Positions 1-8,486 are shown, numbered from the stretch's first letter. The stretch is 10,500 bases of DNA from Apostichopus japonicus (GCF_037975245.1 NC_092577.1:30046398-30056897), one strand, 5' to 3'. The notes: generated by a model from the letters alone, not told the origin. Program-made: numbers and translations.

Positions 1-410
1 ATGTTCGCCGTTTACAGTATGTGCCGATAAAAAATGATTGAAAAAATAATTGGTGAAGCTAGAAGAAATGGTTGAGGAGCACGGCGTTGGGAACATGAAG
101 TCAATTTAGCAGATGTCGAGAGGACTTGTAAACATGGCCCAAAAAAAAAAAAAATTGACCTAGCGACATAAATAACAACATTATGCTTTCACGTGACAAG
201 TTTATATTTTGAGAACGAAAAAAAAGTTGTGACTGACGAGTTTTACATGAAAAATTCTTGTCATGTGTAGATTTTCGAGTTAATTCTGTCTCATTAGAGT
301 GCTTATTCTACAGAATGCTGTAGAACGCTTAATTTGAATCCCCTTTTGTTAAACTAAGAATGCCATGACACAATATCAATTCGTTAGGGTGTAAGCTTCT
401 AACCGCTCTC
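1..410. other. Unique AT-rich DNA, no gene seen
   Basis: I see no supported gene here. There is an A-run near 140-153 and general AT richness. The open frames across the right part on the minus strand exist only because they run into the (AAT)n array that follows. Confidence 0.6.
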
Positions 411-657
<247 letters not shown>

Positions 658-715
658 CTTTGCCGATACCACAAAACTTCAGATTATCAGTTGTGGAAAA
701 TTTTAAATTGGACAT

Positions 716-749
716 CCCACCCCCCACCCCCATCCCCCCCCCCCCCCAC
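716..749. repeat. C-rich tract with C14 run
   Basis: The stretch is almost pure C, broken by single A and AT interruptions, and ends in 14 consecutive C at 734-747. It lies 60 bp after the AAT array. The run length is unreliable in most sequencing data. Confidence 0.9.
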
Positions 750-1054
750 TTTTGAAATCCTCTGCCTGTCACTGGTGGACTTTCTTGCAGTATAAGTGGA
801 AGTTGGGAAATATGAGGGTTTATGAATGTCGCTCCTTATAGGAAAGTGTAAAGAATAATTATTAAGATCACCTTAATTGTGCTGTCTTTCACCAATCATA
901 GATTAGACAAAGGCTGATATTCAAAATTGATAAACCAGAGTACAAACATTAATTGTCATTGCACATGTACTTGAAGATACTTCAAAGCATATTCTAGAAA
1001 GATTTTTTAGATAGATTTAGTGACAGCTAGCATCCAAATAAAGTATTTGCTCTT
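750..1054. other. Unique DNA between two simple repeats
   Basis: There is no supported gene and no repeat that I recognise. All reading frames are frequently interrupted. Confidence 0.5.
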
Positions 1055-1137
1055 AAAAAAAAAATATATATATTAATAATATTAATAATATTAAAAATAT
1101 TAATAATATTAATAATATTAATAATATTAATAATCAT
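1055..1137. repeat. A10, short (AT)n and a second 9-bp array
   Basis: Ten A (1055-1064) lead into a short AT alternation, then seven 9-bp units from 1075 to 1137. Five of these are exact AATAATATT. The third unit (1093-1101) and the last (1129-1137) are variants. This is the same unit and orientation as 611-655, but without a long AAT core beside it. Confidence 0.93.
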
Positions 1138-1650
1138 AATTATATTATAATCATAATGTGTCTGCTGGCCTATATGATCATAACAAGTTATGACACAACA
1201 GCAGTAAGGTGTAACAGATGGCTCACTGACGCACAAGTCTAAGTCATGACTTATTCGCCATTATACGAGGAGCGAACAGACCTGCGCCTTAATTACCAAC
1301 CGATTCATCAATTTCATTAAAGGGATATTTCTGTGTCAGATTATATGACAATAATTCTATATTGTAAGTTGAAATCGCATATTCATTTCCCTAACTATAT
1401 ATATATATTATGACAGATACAGCCCTATTTTAACCAGATAAACCCTTCCTTACACTTGCAGTTAAGTCAAAGTATATATATGTATAGCCATGATGTGACG
1501 TAATAATACTAAACCCATATAGTCGTATTACAATCATATAATAATGGTCATGCGTCAAGAGTTACGCGGATTTTCTCCATGACTGGCGTCGTTCGCTATT
1601 CATGTGCATAATGAACGAAAAAATATTAATATATTGCAACATATTGTAAT
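1138..1650. other. Unique AT-rich DNA, small (TA)n at 1394-1408
   Basis: No supported gene. A short TA alternation near 1394-1408 is the only simple repeat. The minus-strand open frame that overlaps the left edge is mostly a translation of the 9-bp array. Confidence 0.5.
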
Positions 1651-1653
1651 CTA

Positions 1654-1673
1654 ATTATTATTATTATTATTAT
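1654..1673. repeat. (ATT)n microsatellite
   Basis: About seven perfect ATT units followed by a short T-run. This is the opposite strand sense of the large AAT array. Confidence 0.9.
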
Positions 1674-1831
1674 TTTTTTAGCCTTTGCGTTTCAGAACAT
1701 TAGAAACATGTATGTTAAGAGCTTATCCGGAGTTAACAAATATCGTCTCCAATCTTCTATTATTCAATAAATATGTAAAATAAAATATGTATTTAATGTT
1801 GAAATGATTTACCTTTCCTTGGTTTTGATGA

Positions 1832-1869
1832 GCTCTCTCACACTCTCACTCTCTTTCTGATTCTCTCTG
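1832..1869. repeat. CT-rich pyrimidine tract
   Basis: Imperfect CT/CACT repeats with few purines (the region of CTCTCTCACACTCTC and TTCTCTCTGA). This is low-complexity sequence. Pyrimidine tracts also occur at splice acceptors, but I see no exon beside it. Confidence 0.7.
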
Positions 1870-1945
1870 AATAGATACACTAGTAAATAAACAACTAGAA
1901 AACTTCAACCGGTATAAAAACAAATTATCCACGCACATGCCAGGT

Positions 1946-1973
1946 GACGATGATGATGATGATGATAATAATG
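1946..1973. repeat. (GAT)n microsatellite
   Basis: A GACGATGATGAT-type array of about six GAT units that runs into AATAATGA. Confidence 0.9.
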
Positions 1974-2092
1974 AAACAAGTACCCGCAATATTTCACAAT
2001 CAAACTGATGTTACTGAGGCATATACTATATCGGAGACCAATCTACTTGATTTATAAAAAGACCACTAATACTGCGGCTGCCGATGTTGCTT

Positions 2093-2117
2093 CCCCCCCC
2101 CCCCCCAAAAAAAAAAA
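2093..2117. repeat. C14 run followed directly by A11
   Basis: Fourteen C (2093-2106) abut eleven A (2107-2117) with no intervening base. Adjacent homopolymers like this are prone to sequencing and assembly error, so the exact lengths should not be trusted. Confidence 0.9.
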
Positions 2118-2839
2118 GGTTTTCTGATTATTACTAACGTTATTAAAAAAAAAGACGAAAAGTACAATATAACATATAAATAACAAATAGTCATTTTCCC
2201 TAGTGATTTCCGTAGCAAAAACTGTAATTTCATCTCAATTTTTTTATTTTTATATAGAGATTGCGATGGATAAGGGCAAAAGAAGGTTTTTTTTTCTTTC
2301 TTCTCCTCAATAGGTTCTTGAGGTATTCCATAGGGTGTATTGATATAGCGTGTGTTTTATGCTTGCATGATCGCGTGTATCGCGGTAAGTCGTGCGCGCG
2401 TTTCTGTATATATCTTAGAGCAAATGAATAGGTTCTTATTTTGTGGTGGTTTTTTGTTGTTGTTGCCAATATCATTTTTATTCAAAGACTTAAGTACAAA
2501 ATATATGAATGCATTGTTATTTTCATGAATTAATGCGGCGTAAATAAATAATTAAAATGCCAAGATTATTTGAATTAATGAGCTAGTGAAGGACAACTGG
2601 CCCAAACATCTATAAGGGAAAAAAATATGCCCTTCTGCGATATGTCTTTGGTTTTGACGTTGCTAAATACGCAAGGCTTACGACTTGAGCAAGTCTAAAA
2701 ATGACGTCACACATGTATGATCCGCTATAGTGCTTGAATTTTTAAATATCTGTCTTTTTCCATTACTTCGTTTTCTTAGTTTATGATAGCGTTGGTTGCC
2801 TTGCTGATATCTTTTTTTTTAATCATTTTCTGTAGTATG
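2118..2839. other. Unique DNA, no gene supported
   Basis: The largest open frame here (minus strand, 2230-2475, 81 codons) is rich in Lys and His and partly translates a pyrimidine tract at 2287-2308. It matches no family I know. A T9 run sits at 2812-2820. Nothing else is identifiable. Confidence 0.5.
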
Positions 2840-2855
2840 TTTTTTTTTTTTTTTT
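2840..2855. repeat. T16 homopolymer
   Basis: Sixteen consecutive T. No element with target-site duplications is visible on the minus strand, so I treat it as a plain homopolymer and not as the A-tail of a retroelement. Confidence 0.85.
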
Positions 2856-3033
2856 CGTTTACTATGAAAATGAAAACAGAATTTTCAAAGGGAAAGATTG
2901 TACGTCTTTTGTGATGGAACTACGATGACAGTACATTACACGTGTAACTAAAAGATCGACCCTGTGGCTTACGTAGATTTCATCACCATAATATAATATA
3001 AACAAATATGAGAAATTATATTTTGATCACAAC

Positions 3034-3101
3034 CATCATCGTCATCGTCATCGTCATCGCCATTGTCTTCGTCATCGTCATCGTCTTTGTCATCGTCATC
3101 T
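3034..3101. repeat. Degenerate (ATCGTC)n hexamer array
   Basis: Repeated CATCGT triplet pairs with several substitutions (GCCATTGTCTTC and GTCTTTGTCATC). On the minus strand one frame reads Asp-rich with a few Lys, Glu, Asn and Gly. That frame is flanked by ordinary AT-rich sequence and stops soon after, so I regard it as a decayed microsatellite and not as an acidic coding segment. Confidence 0.85.
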
Positions 3102-3589
3102 ATTGAAAAAAAGCAGCCTACGCACATTGTTTACCTGTTATAAGTTTAACTTTACTAAGACCTAAAGTATCGCACACTATCGCACAATATTGCAGGCAGC
3201 ATGATATATACATAAGGGCATGTACACACGGCTGATTTTGCATATGGGAGTCAAGTATAAATACTATAGTTGTTATTCACTTCCAGCGCGTGTCTTGAGT
3301 ACTTGTTATAGTTAAACATGTACCAGAGATAATTAAGTAATGAGTTTGATCCTTCGAAAACGGGAGCAATGCAGCAAAGTTAGTGACGTGAGTCAAAACA
3401 AGTGTTTGTGTTGCAATTGGGCGGTATACGATTGAATATTAAGTATAGATTCATTCATGAAAATCTGCAAGTTACTATTAGGAATGCTCGTTGTGGTTTG
3501 AAACATAATTTTTCTTGCATATATATTGCATAAGTTATCGCAACGAATGTTTTACACTATACTTGATTAAGTCTACGTTTTTGTTTCAC
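3102..3589. other. Unique DNA, no gene supported
   Basis: No supported gene. The only regularity I saw is a small direct repeat, TATCGCACA at 3168-3176 and 3178-3186. The plus-strand open frame from 3515 is a chance frame that runs through the A-run and into the G-rich repeat. Confidence 0.5.
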
Positions 3590-3604
3590 AAAAAAAAAAA
3601 AAAA
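3590..3604. repeat. A15 homopolymer
   Basis: Fifteen consecutive A, lying 60 bp upstream of the G/C-rich repeat fragment. Confidence 0.85.
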
Positions 3605-3663
3605 CGTCGACATTTAGAATATATATCCTATCACATTTTTTTGTATACCAAAGGTACAAAAAA

Positions 3664-3841
3664 GGGGGTAGGAAGCTCCCAAAATGTTGGGGGGGGGGGG
3701 GCGGGCACAACATCAGAGGGGCACTTTTTCATTCCACAACCACCACTCTTTATGCTATAAACCGATACACACGGGCCATATCATGCACTTAAAAAAGTGG
3801 GGGGGGGGCACGTGCCCCCAGTGCCCCCCGGTCCTACCCCC
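3664..3841. mobile_element. G/C-rich dispersed repeat with short inverted ends
   Basis: The segment starts with GGGGGTAGGA (3664-3673) and ends with its exact reverse complement (3832-3841), giving 178 bp with 10-bp terminal inverted repeats. Both ends have a GTAC a few bases outside. Inside are a G13 run (3689-3701) and a GC-rich palindrome around CACGTG (3804-3819). It has no coding capacity. The layout fits a decayed non-autonomous fold-back or MITE-like element. The sequence style (GTGCCCC... and ...AACATTTTGGGAGC on the minus strand) recalls a repeat class common in marine deuterostomes, but that is memory and not a search. The two open frames crossing it are translations of the repeat. 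Confidence 0.55.
3804..3819. repeat. 16-bp perfect palindrome around CACGTG
   Basis: GGGGGCACGTGCCCCC is its own reverse complement. It contains a CACGTG E-box core. Because it sits inside a repeat fragment, a regulatory role cannot be inferred. Confidence 0.95.
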
Positions 3842-6080
3842 TGGGTACAAACCTATCCTACTTAGCATGTAAGAATCAGGGCTGACATTATTATTGCCAA
3901 TTGACCGTTGAGTTTAACAACTGACAACTTTGGAACTTTTTGTACGAAAAGGGAAACTTCATATAATTCACATAGATCATTGTTTAAGGGCAATTTTGTT
4001 TTCTTACAGAAAATTCGTTTTTAGAAGTTTAAAAAGTGATGACCGTATACAACACAACAGATGCAAGTAAAATAAAACCGATGTAGCTGGTCTATAACCC
4101 TCTGCACTTTGGACCTTCAAGGTTCCGCTCGTTAATTCCCACGGTGTCCAATTAAGAATTTCAATGGTTTCGGAGCCCGTATTTTCAGACAGAGAAGAAC
4201 ATAGGCCTAACCAAATATTAGGGCCATATGTGGTTTGCTGTCTCACTCTAGATTGGTTCATTCATTGAAAGATTTTGATGAATATTAATGATGTTTCGAA
4301 GTAGCTAATATTGACCAATCATGGATCAGATGCCCAATCACTTGTGAACTCAAGCTTTGTAACTTCTGAGCAGTTTTTGTTTATAGAGGCAAATTAGTGC
4401 TGGAAAAGAAATCAATTAATGCTCACGATCATTGTTTGGGCCATATAATTAATAACTATTTGTTTCCAATCAGTATCTTGAAGTAATTACAGCGTTTTAA
4501 TTGAACTTTTAATTGTATCACGGAGAGAATAAATCATCTTGAAATCAACAGAAACGATAGAATCATTTTATTTGCGTGGAGCTTCTTAATCTTAAAGCTA
4601 GGCTTTCGAAAATAGCCTAACCAAATAATTCTCCCTTAAGGGCAACGATAGTACCATCTCTACCGAGCTATATAAGCCTTGGTATTCGCCACATTACCAA
4701 ACGTCAACAAAGTTGATGAGTTGTAATGACATTTTGATAGAACTGGTTAAAATTAAATGCCGACGGCCTATAACGATGTGACCAAACACTCTCTGCGCCG
4801 TAACTGATTGATATTACATCCGACGGAAGTGTTAGAAATAATTGGAAAAATATCATATATACATCATTACTCTGGCTTGTTATATAAACTTTGACTACAC
4901 TTTCCTCCTGATGTCATCAAAATGCAAGTCTAATTTGAACTAAAGGCACGTGAAAGTACCCACTCGAGCACAAAGATAATTGCATTTGTGCAGAACGTTT
5001 TAATAATTTCTGCTGTACACTGATGCATTGTGGGGCCGATTGCATCACCTTAAGTACACAAGGCGTCACAACGCTCGACGTGAACCCGTTTAACACACGG
5101 TTACGCGCTGTTGTATTTCTCAACCCGGCGTATACATACTGTAAGAGAAAGTAGGCCGATATACATTGCTGATTTGTCGTAGATAGAGTCGATGGCGATG
5201 GAGACGCCTGGAGGTTATCAGTAGAGCCCTAGATTAACATCACTGCTAAAACTTGGTTAGATTTAGTCATATTCAGTATGGTAATTGTATTTTCCGTTTC
5301 TAGCTGTCGATACCTTATACCAAATTATTATAATTCGTACATGTTGTAGGAGGTTTAAATTGACAACAATAACTCAGTGACTGAGACAATTCTGTTAAAA
5401 CATAAATAAAACCTTTACTGTTTGTAACATATTTGGGATCCATACAGATGGCATTTAACTCGCTCAAGAAAATCTGTGGCTTTGCAAAGCAAAAGTTCCA
5501 GTATTAACCTATCACTCATTCATAGTGGGTATGTCTATATAGTCTACTTTCAAGCACAGAAATCAATGCATATAAGCAACTACCGGCTTGTCGCTTGCAG
5601 CAAATTGAAGATCAACAGCTCAAACACCCAAAATCGTCAACCTACACTGCTACTTTACGTAGAGTCTAAGCGTTAGGCAAAGAAGTGCCCAATCAATTTT
5701 CCAGATTTTAAGAAATTCTTAAAATAAAACATAAATAAATACACATAATTGTGAGACATAACTAAGGGTATATTTGTATGCGGGAATGGTTTGCGAAAAG
5801 GAATCTTTGACATGTTTCAAAAGAAAACTTGGTTCCAGTTTGTTGCTGCGCGATCTGTACTGACAAAAACTAACAGCACTATACGGAAACTTACTGCCCG
5901 TTTAACGACGCGTCTTTCAAGCTGCCAAGATATTGAAATGCGGCATTTAACTGAACAAAGATAGAACCTCGTAAGAAGTTACCAAAGATTTCCTCGATCA
6001 GTCTTGATTACCGCTAGACTGCGTCTGTCCTTTGGTATTTCACTGGCAGTGACACAACGAGCGATAACATATTACTGCGC
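3842..6080. other. Long unique stretch, no gene identified
   Basis: Over 2.2 kb I see no long open frame, RNA gene or recognisable repeat. The largest frame is on the minus strand at 4004-4261 (85 codons), and others lie at 4917-5123 and 5476-5676. None shows a domain or a signal peptide. A 13-bp direct repeat (GCCTAACCAAATA) occurs at 4205-4217 and 4615-4627. This may be intronic or intergenic DNA. Short exons of a split gene cannot be excluded by eye. Confidence 0.55.
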
Positions 6081-6185
6081 CTAGCCTAGGCCTATAGCTA
6101 CAAGTTAACTAGTAGTAATAGAACTGCTAGTTTAACTTTAAAGTTATGGTTGTAAAGCCACATTAGTTACTAGGTCTAGGCTATA
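6081..6185. repeat. Cluster of nested inverted repeats
   Basis: The outer arms are TAGCCTAGGCCTA (6082-6094) and TAGGTCTAGGCTA (6171-6183), reverse complements with one mismatch in 13. Inside are AGTTAACTAG (6103-6112) against CTAGTTTAACT (6127-6137), complementary apart from a one-base indel, and the perfect 14-bp palindrome TAACTTTAAAGTTA (6133-6146). The last two overlap, so they would be alternative folds. The function is unknown. Confidence 0.7.
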
Positions 6186-6640
6186 TCCAATTGCTAGGAT
6201 ATGAAAGCAGAATTTCACTCAAGTATTGGTGATAAGAAGCAATTATTTAAGAAGCATAAGATGCAACACGACGTAGTCCTTTTACCTTCCAAGCGAATGA
6301 CGATGAAGATTAAACGTTTGTAAGCATCCATTTTGTGGTTATGAAGTAATAAATTGTAATTCATGACAACATAAACTATGTACATGTGAGTCACCATGCA
6401 TCACCGAAGACAGCTGAGAGAACTTAGAGATTAATTTGCAAAATGAAAACAATATTACGGAAGATAGAGACTAATTGTAAGTAGACAACAATCCGTGGCA
6501 GACTAATACAATGTTGCAATACACGTTTGTCGGCCTACATCTATGATAATACCCTGTATAACTTTACTATTCTTCTATAAAGACATGCATATTGTAAAAA
6601 GAATAGAAAGAGCATGTCAAAAAAGAGAGCATATAACCAA
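6186..6640. other. Unique DNA, no gene supported
   Basis: Two minus-strand open frames of 60 and 69 codons (6215-6397 and 6541-6750) have no recognisable features. The second runs through the G-rich tract that follows. Confidence 0.5.
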
Positions 6641-6648
6641 TTTATTGA

Positions 6649-6663
6649 GGGGGGGGAGGGGGG
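6649..6663. repeat. G8-A-G6 tract
   Basis: A G-run with one A interruption, followed by ATTGATAT. It resembles the other G-runs of this window that end in GAT. Confidence 0.9.
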
Positions 6664-6778
6664 ATTGATATTTTTAGACAGGTTATCAAGGCCTATCTCT
6701 TTTTCCATCTTAACTTTTCTTTTGCAAAGTATGTACATATCTGTATCCACTTGGACAGTCTGATACGTCCATTGAGTA

Positions 6779-6839
6779 GTGTTAGCTCAGTGGAGTGTTA
6801 GCTAGTGTTAGCTAGGAGTGTTAGCTAGAAGTGTTAGCT
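6779..6839 (+). repeat. Five-fold repeat of an A-box-containing segment
   Basis: The 9-mer GTGTTAGCT occurs exactly at 6779, 6795, 6805, 6818 and 6831, with spacings of 16, 10, 13 and 13 bp. The first and last copies continue as CAGTGG, completing a perfect Pol III A-box-like word TAGCTCAGTGG (6783-6793 and 6835-6845). The three middle copies are cut short after GCT. The repeat unit is the 5' head of the adjoining SINE. Confidence 0.93.
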
Positions 6840-6889
6840 CAGTGGTTAACGCCGGTGCATTTCAATCATAAGGTCCCCGGTTCGAGTCA
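6835..6889 (+). promoter_or_regulatory. Internal Pol III promoter (A and B boxes) of the SINE
   Basis: The A-box TAGCTCAGTGG at 6835-6845 fits the TRGCNNAGYGG consensus at all positions. The B-box-like word at 6879-6889 fits at 10 of 11. Spacing is tRNA-like. Whether it is still transcribed cannot be told from sequence. A second perfect A-box at 6783-6793 lies 52 bp upstream with no B-box of its own. Confidence 0.65.
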
Positions 6890-7049
6890 CTCCCAGATTA
6901 ATGTATGTCGTCCAGTTACAGAGTTGTTGACAATTAACAATTCATAATCATGGACGTTAAATATGATGTAAGAGACTGGCTTTGGTCAGCTTGCGGCTTT
7001 GATAAGCCAATGAGGCTTCTTCGCGAGTTCCTGCTTGCAGGATGATCTA

Positions 7050-7080
7050 ATATACATACATATATATATATATATACACA
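7050..7080. repeat. TACATA/(TA)n microsatellite
   Basis: TACATACATATATATA-type simple repeat joining the SINE body to the next module. A similar TATACATACATACAT tract lies just outside the inverted copy of that module at 8581-8595. Confidence 0.85.
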
Positions 7081-7093
7081 TGGGCGGCGATCC
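7078..7093 (+). repeat. Outer inverted repeat, left copy
   Basis: ACATGGGCGGCGATCC, identical over 16 bp to the reverse complement at 8565-8580. Both copies have TACATA-type simple sequence on the outside and G-runs on the inside. Confidence 0.95.
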
Positions 7094-7256
7094 GTATTTC
7101 CGAGTGGGGGGGGGGGGGGATATGACCTTGTTGACTATCTAAGCGTAGCGCCACCATGAGTTGGCGCGAAGCGTACAAGAAAGTTTTGGGAGTTACAAAC
7201 CCTCTAGATGGCCGGAAACGGCACTTACCGAGGTTTCCCAGCGGCATATACCCAAC
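7078..7256 (+). mobile_element. Dispersed repeat fragment with G14 run
   Basis: It begins with ACATGGGCGGCGATCC (7078-7093), continues to a G14 run (7106-7119) and GATATGACC, then about 130 bp of mixed sequence ending near CATATACCCAACTTTA. The first 16 bp recur as a perfect reverse complement at 8565-8580. I recall this style of sequence from marine deuterostome repeats but cannot name the family. It has no coding capacity, and the minus-strand frame here translates the repeat. The right boundary is approximate. Confidence 0.5.
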
Positions 7257-7606
7257 TTTAAAATAAGGATATCATATCCGAAATATCTCATAATCAGAAT
7301 CCAAAATACTTTTTTATAATTTCGGGTGTTATTTTGGGAAAATTGCCCAAATCAATATTGTTTCAGGCGCTATGTTAGAATGTTCGAGATCTCTTTTATA
7401 TTATTCGATGAAGAAAATGGCTTCATGCAGGCTATTATAGGCCTATATACATGCAATACACAATTACACATAGTTACATTCCTAGGTACCGATTGCTAGG
7501 GCATCCAGGTGAAACGTGTATTAAGCATTACCCTGGTAACATGATATTCTCAGCTGTTCGAAGGAACATGTATACGTGTGTAGGCCTACTATAGGGGCCT
7601 ATATGA
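7257..7606. other. Unassigned DNA between outer and inner inverted repeats
   Basis: No supported gene. It contains TAGGCCTA at 7438-7445 and 7581-7588, and a short CCTAG...CTAGG inverted pair near 7482-7500. Nothing else is identified. Confidence 0.5.
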
Positions 7607-7698
7607 ATCATCGAGGTACCTGTAAATGAATCTGGAGAAACTATCACACAGTAAATACGCGCGTACCATGCATAGAGGGTCATGTGATGTGTTCCAGG
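7607..7698 (+). repeat. Inner inverted repeat, left arm
   Basis: Three collinear blocks match the reverse complement of 8170-8252: 12 bp exact (7607-7618 with 8241-8252), 10 bp exact (7625-7634 with 8231-8240), and 41 bp with one mismatch at 7674 (7658-7698 with 8170-8210). Between blocks the arms differ in length and sequence. The plus-strand frame 7626-7811 and minus-strand frame 7589-7777 overlap this arm and have no recognisable features. Confidence 0.93.
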
Positions 7699-8169
7699 GC
7701 GGTACTACCATTACGCATGATGATTTCACCCAACTAGTACGTAAATGTGTATGCGTGCTTAGAGCAGCAGACGACACCCGTTACCTAGCAATAACCGTGC
7801 CTGTAGCCTAACGTGATAGCTATATTCCGGCTGAGCAGCATTAGGCTCTGTTCCATGGAGAATTCCGTGGTTGCACTGAACTAAACTTTTCCCCCACAGC
7901 ACCAAACGCTCACCTTGAAATACAATTCAGACATCGACATTTCCCGCTGCAAGCCCAATGTATCTGTACCATAGTAATGAACAATGTATCTGTACTTGTT
8001 CTGTGCCAGCATGTCTAACGTAGCATATTAGCACTATTTCGTAGGCCTGAAGTACCAGTACCTTCTTACGCCGTTACTCCCCATGTTCGATCCGTCTTGG
8101 TGCAAATCTTTCAAGAAGTCACTAACACTATTTTCGAACTGCTACAGAGAAATATCAGTTTGGTACCAT
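7699..8169. other. Spacer between the inner inverted arms
   Basis: About 470 bp without a gene. A 14-bp direct repeat CAATGTATCTGTAC occurs at 7956-7969 and 7982-7995 (26-bp period). A word resembling a B-box (GTTCGATCC, near 8084) has no A-box upstream, so it is not called as a tRNA. Confidence 0.6.
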
Positions 8170-8252
8170 CCTGGAACACATCACATGACCCTCCATGCAT
8201 GGTACGCGCGCCCAATTGACATGAATCCTACAGATTCATTTACCTCGATGAT
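8170..8252 (-). repeat. Inner inverted repeat, right arm
   Basis: Reverse-complement partner of 7607-7698. Between its blocks it carries a small perfect hairpin, ATGAATC-CTACA-GATTCAT (8221-8239). Only one half of that hairpin is present in the left arm. Confidence 0.93.
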
Positions 8253-8486
8253 ATGAATACTATGAGGGTGCATATATGTACTACATCAATACCGTGGGCG
8301 CAATAATACATTTTGTTGTTATAGGGCCAATGAAGCCTACAGTCAACTATTCTTGCTTTATAAAGACGCTTTATTTGAAAAGATCGCACTGCGTTTATGG
8401 TAGGCGAGAAATGAAGCTAAAAAAGAGCCGTACATTCACGATGATGCATAAATGTAGGCATGAAAATATTCTTATCCCTGGCATTT
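8253..8486. other. Unassigned DNA inside the outer inverted repeat
   Basis: A plus-strand open frame of 107 codons covers 8276-8599. Its last third translates the G/C-rich repeat and the rest shows no domain, so I do not call it a gene. Confidence 0.5.

Larger units (their letters stand above)
6828..7080 (+). mobile_element. tRNA-derived SINE with TACATA/AT-rich tail
   Basis: The head has an A-box TAGCTCAGTGG (6835-6845) and a B-box-like GGTTCGAGTCA (6879-6889). The latter differs from the usual GGTTCGANTCC only in its last base. Box starts are 44 bp apart, the spacing of an intron-less tRNA. A tRNA-unrelated body of about 150 bp follows. It contains a GGCTT-TGAT-AAGCC hairpin (6995-7008) and GGCTT words, and ends near CCTGCTTGCAGG (7030-7041). 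A tail of TACATACA and TATATA (about 7050-7080) closes it. The cloverleaf is broken: T-stem CCCGG (6876-6880) faces CACTC, and the D and anticodon arms do not pair, so it is not a working tRNA gene. A SINE moves with LINE enzymes supplied in trans. I could not define target-site duplications, and the 3' limit is uncertain because the next repeat begins in the tail. Confidence 0.75.

Noticed and set aside
2230-2475. Minus-strand 81-codon Lys/His-rich frame
   Set aside because: Its Lys run comes from the T/C tract at 2287-2308, and the composition looks like AT-rich chance sequence.
3034-3101. CRISPR-like array
   Set aside because: The regularity is a 6-bp simple repeat without spacers, and the window is animal-like DNA.
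4004-4261. Minus-strand 85-codon frame, among the longest not made of repeat
   Set aside because: I recognise no domain, signal peptide or membrane segment, and see no clear splice or promoter context. The length is within chance for over 2 kb of non-coding DNA. RNA-seq or a protein search would be needed to revive it.
6779-6839. Short direct repeats as a CRISPR or iteron-type array
   Set aside because: The 9-mer repeats at irregular 10-16 bp spacing are copies of the adjoining SINE A-box, which explains them fully.
6828-6900. A functional tRNA gene
   Set aside because: A and B boxes and their spacing are right, but the T, D and anticodon arms do not pair and the sequence continues into a SINE-like body and tail.
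7589-7811. Overlapping frames on both strands across the left inner arm (61 and 62 codons)
   Set aside because: Both are short, on opposite strands of the same DNA, and overlap an inverted repeat. Neither resembles a known protein.
8080-8100. B-box-like GTTCGATCC in the inverted-repeat spacer
   Set aside because: No A-box lies at a suitable distance upstream, and no cloverleaf can be drawn.
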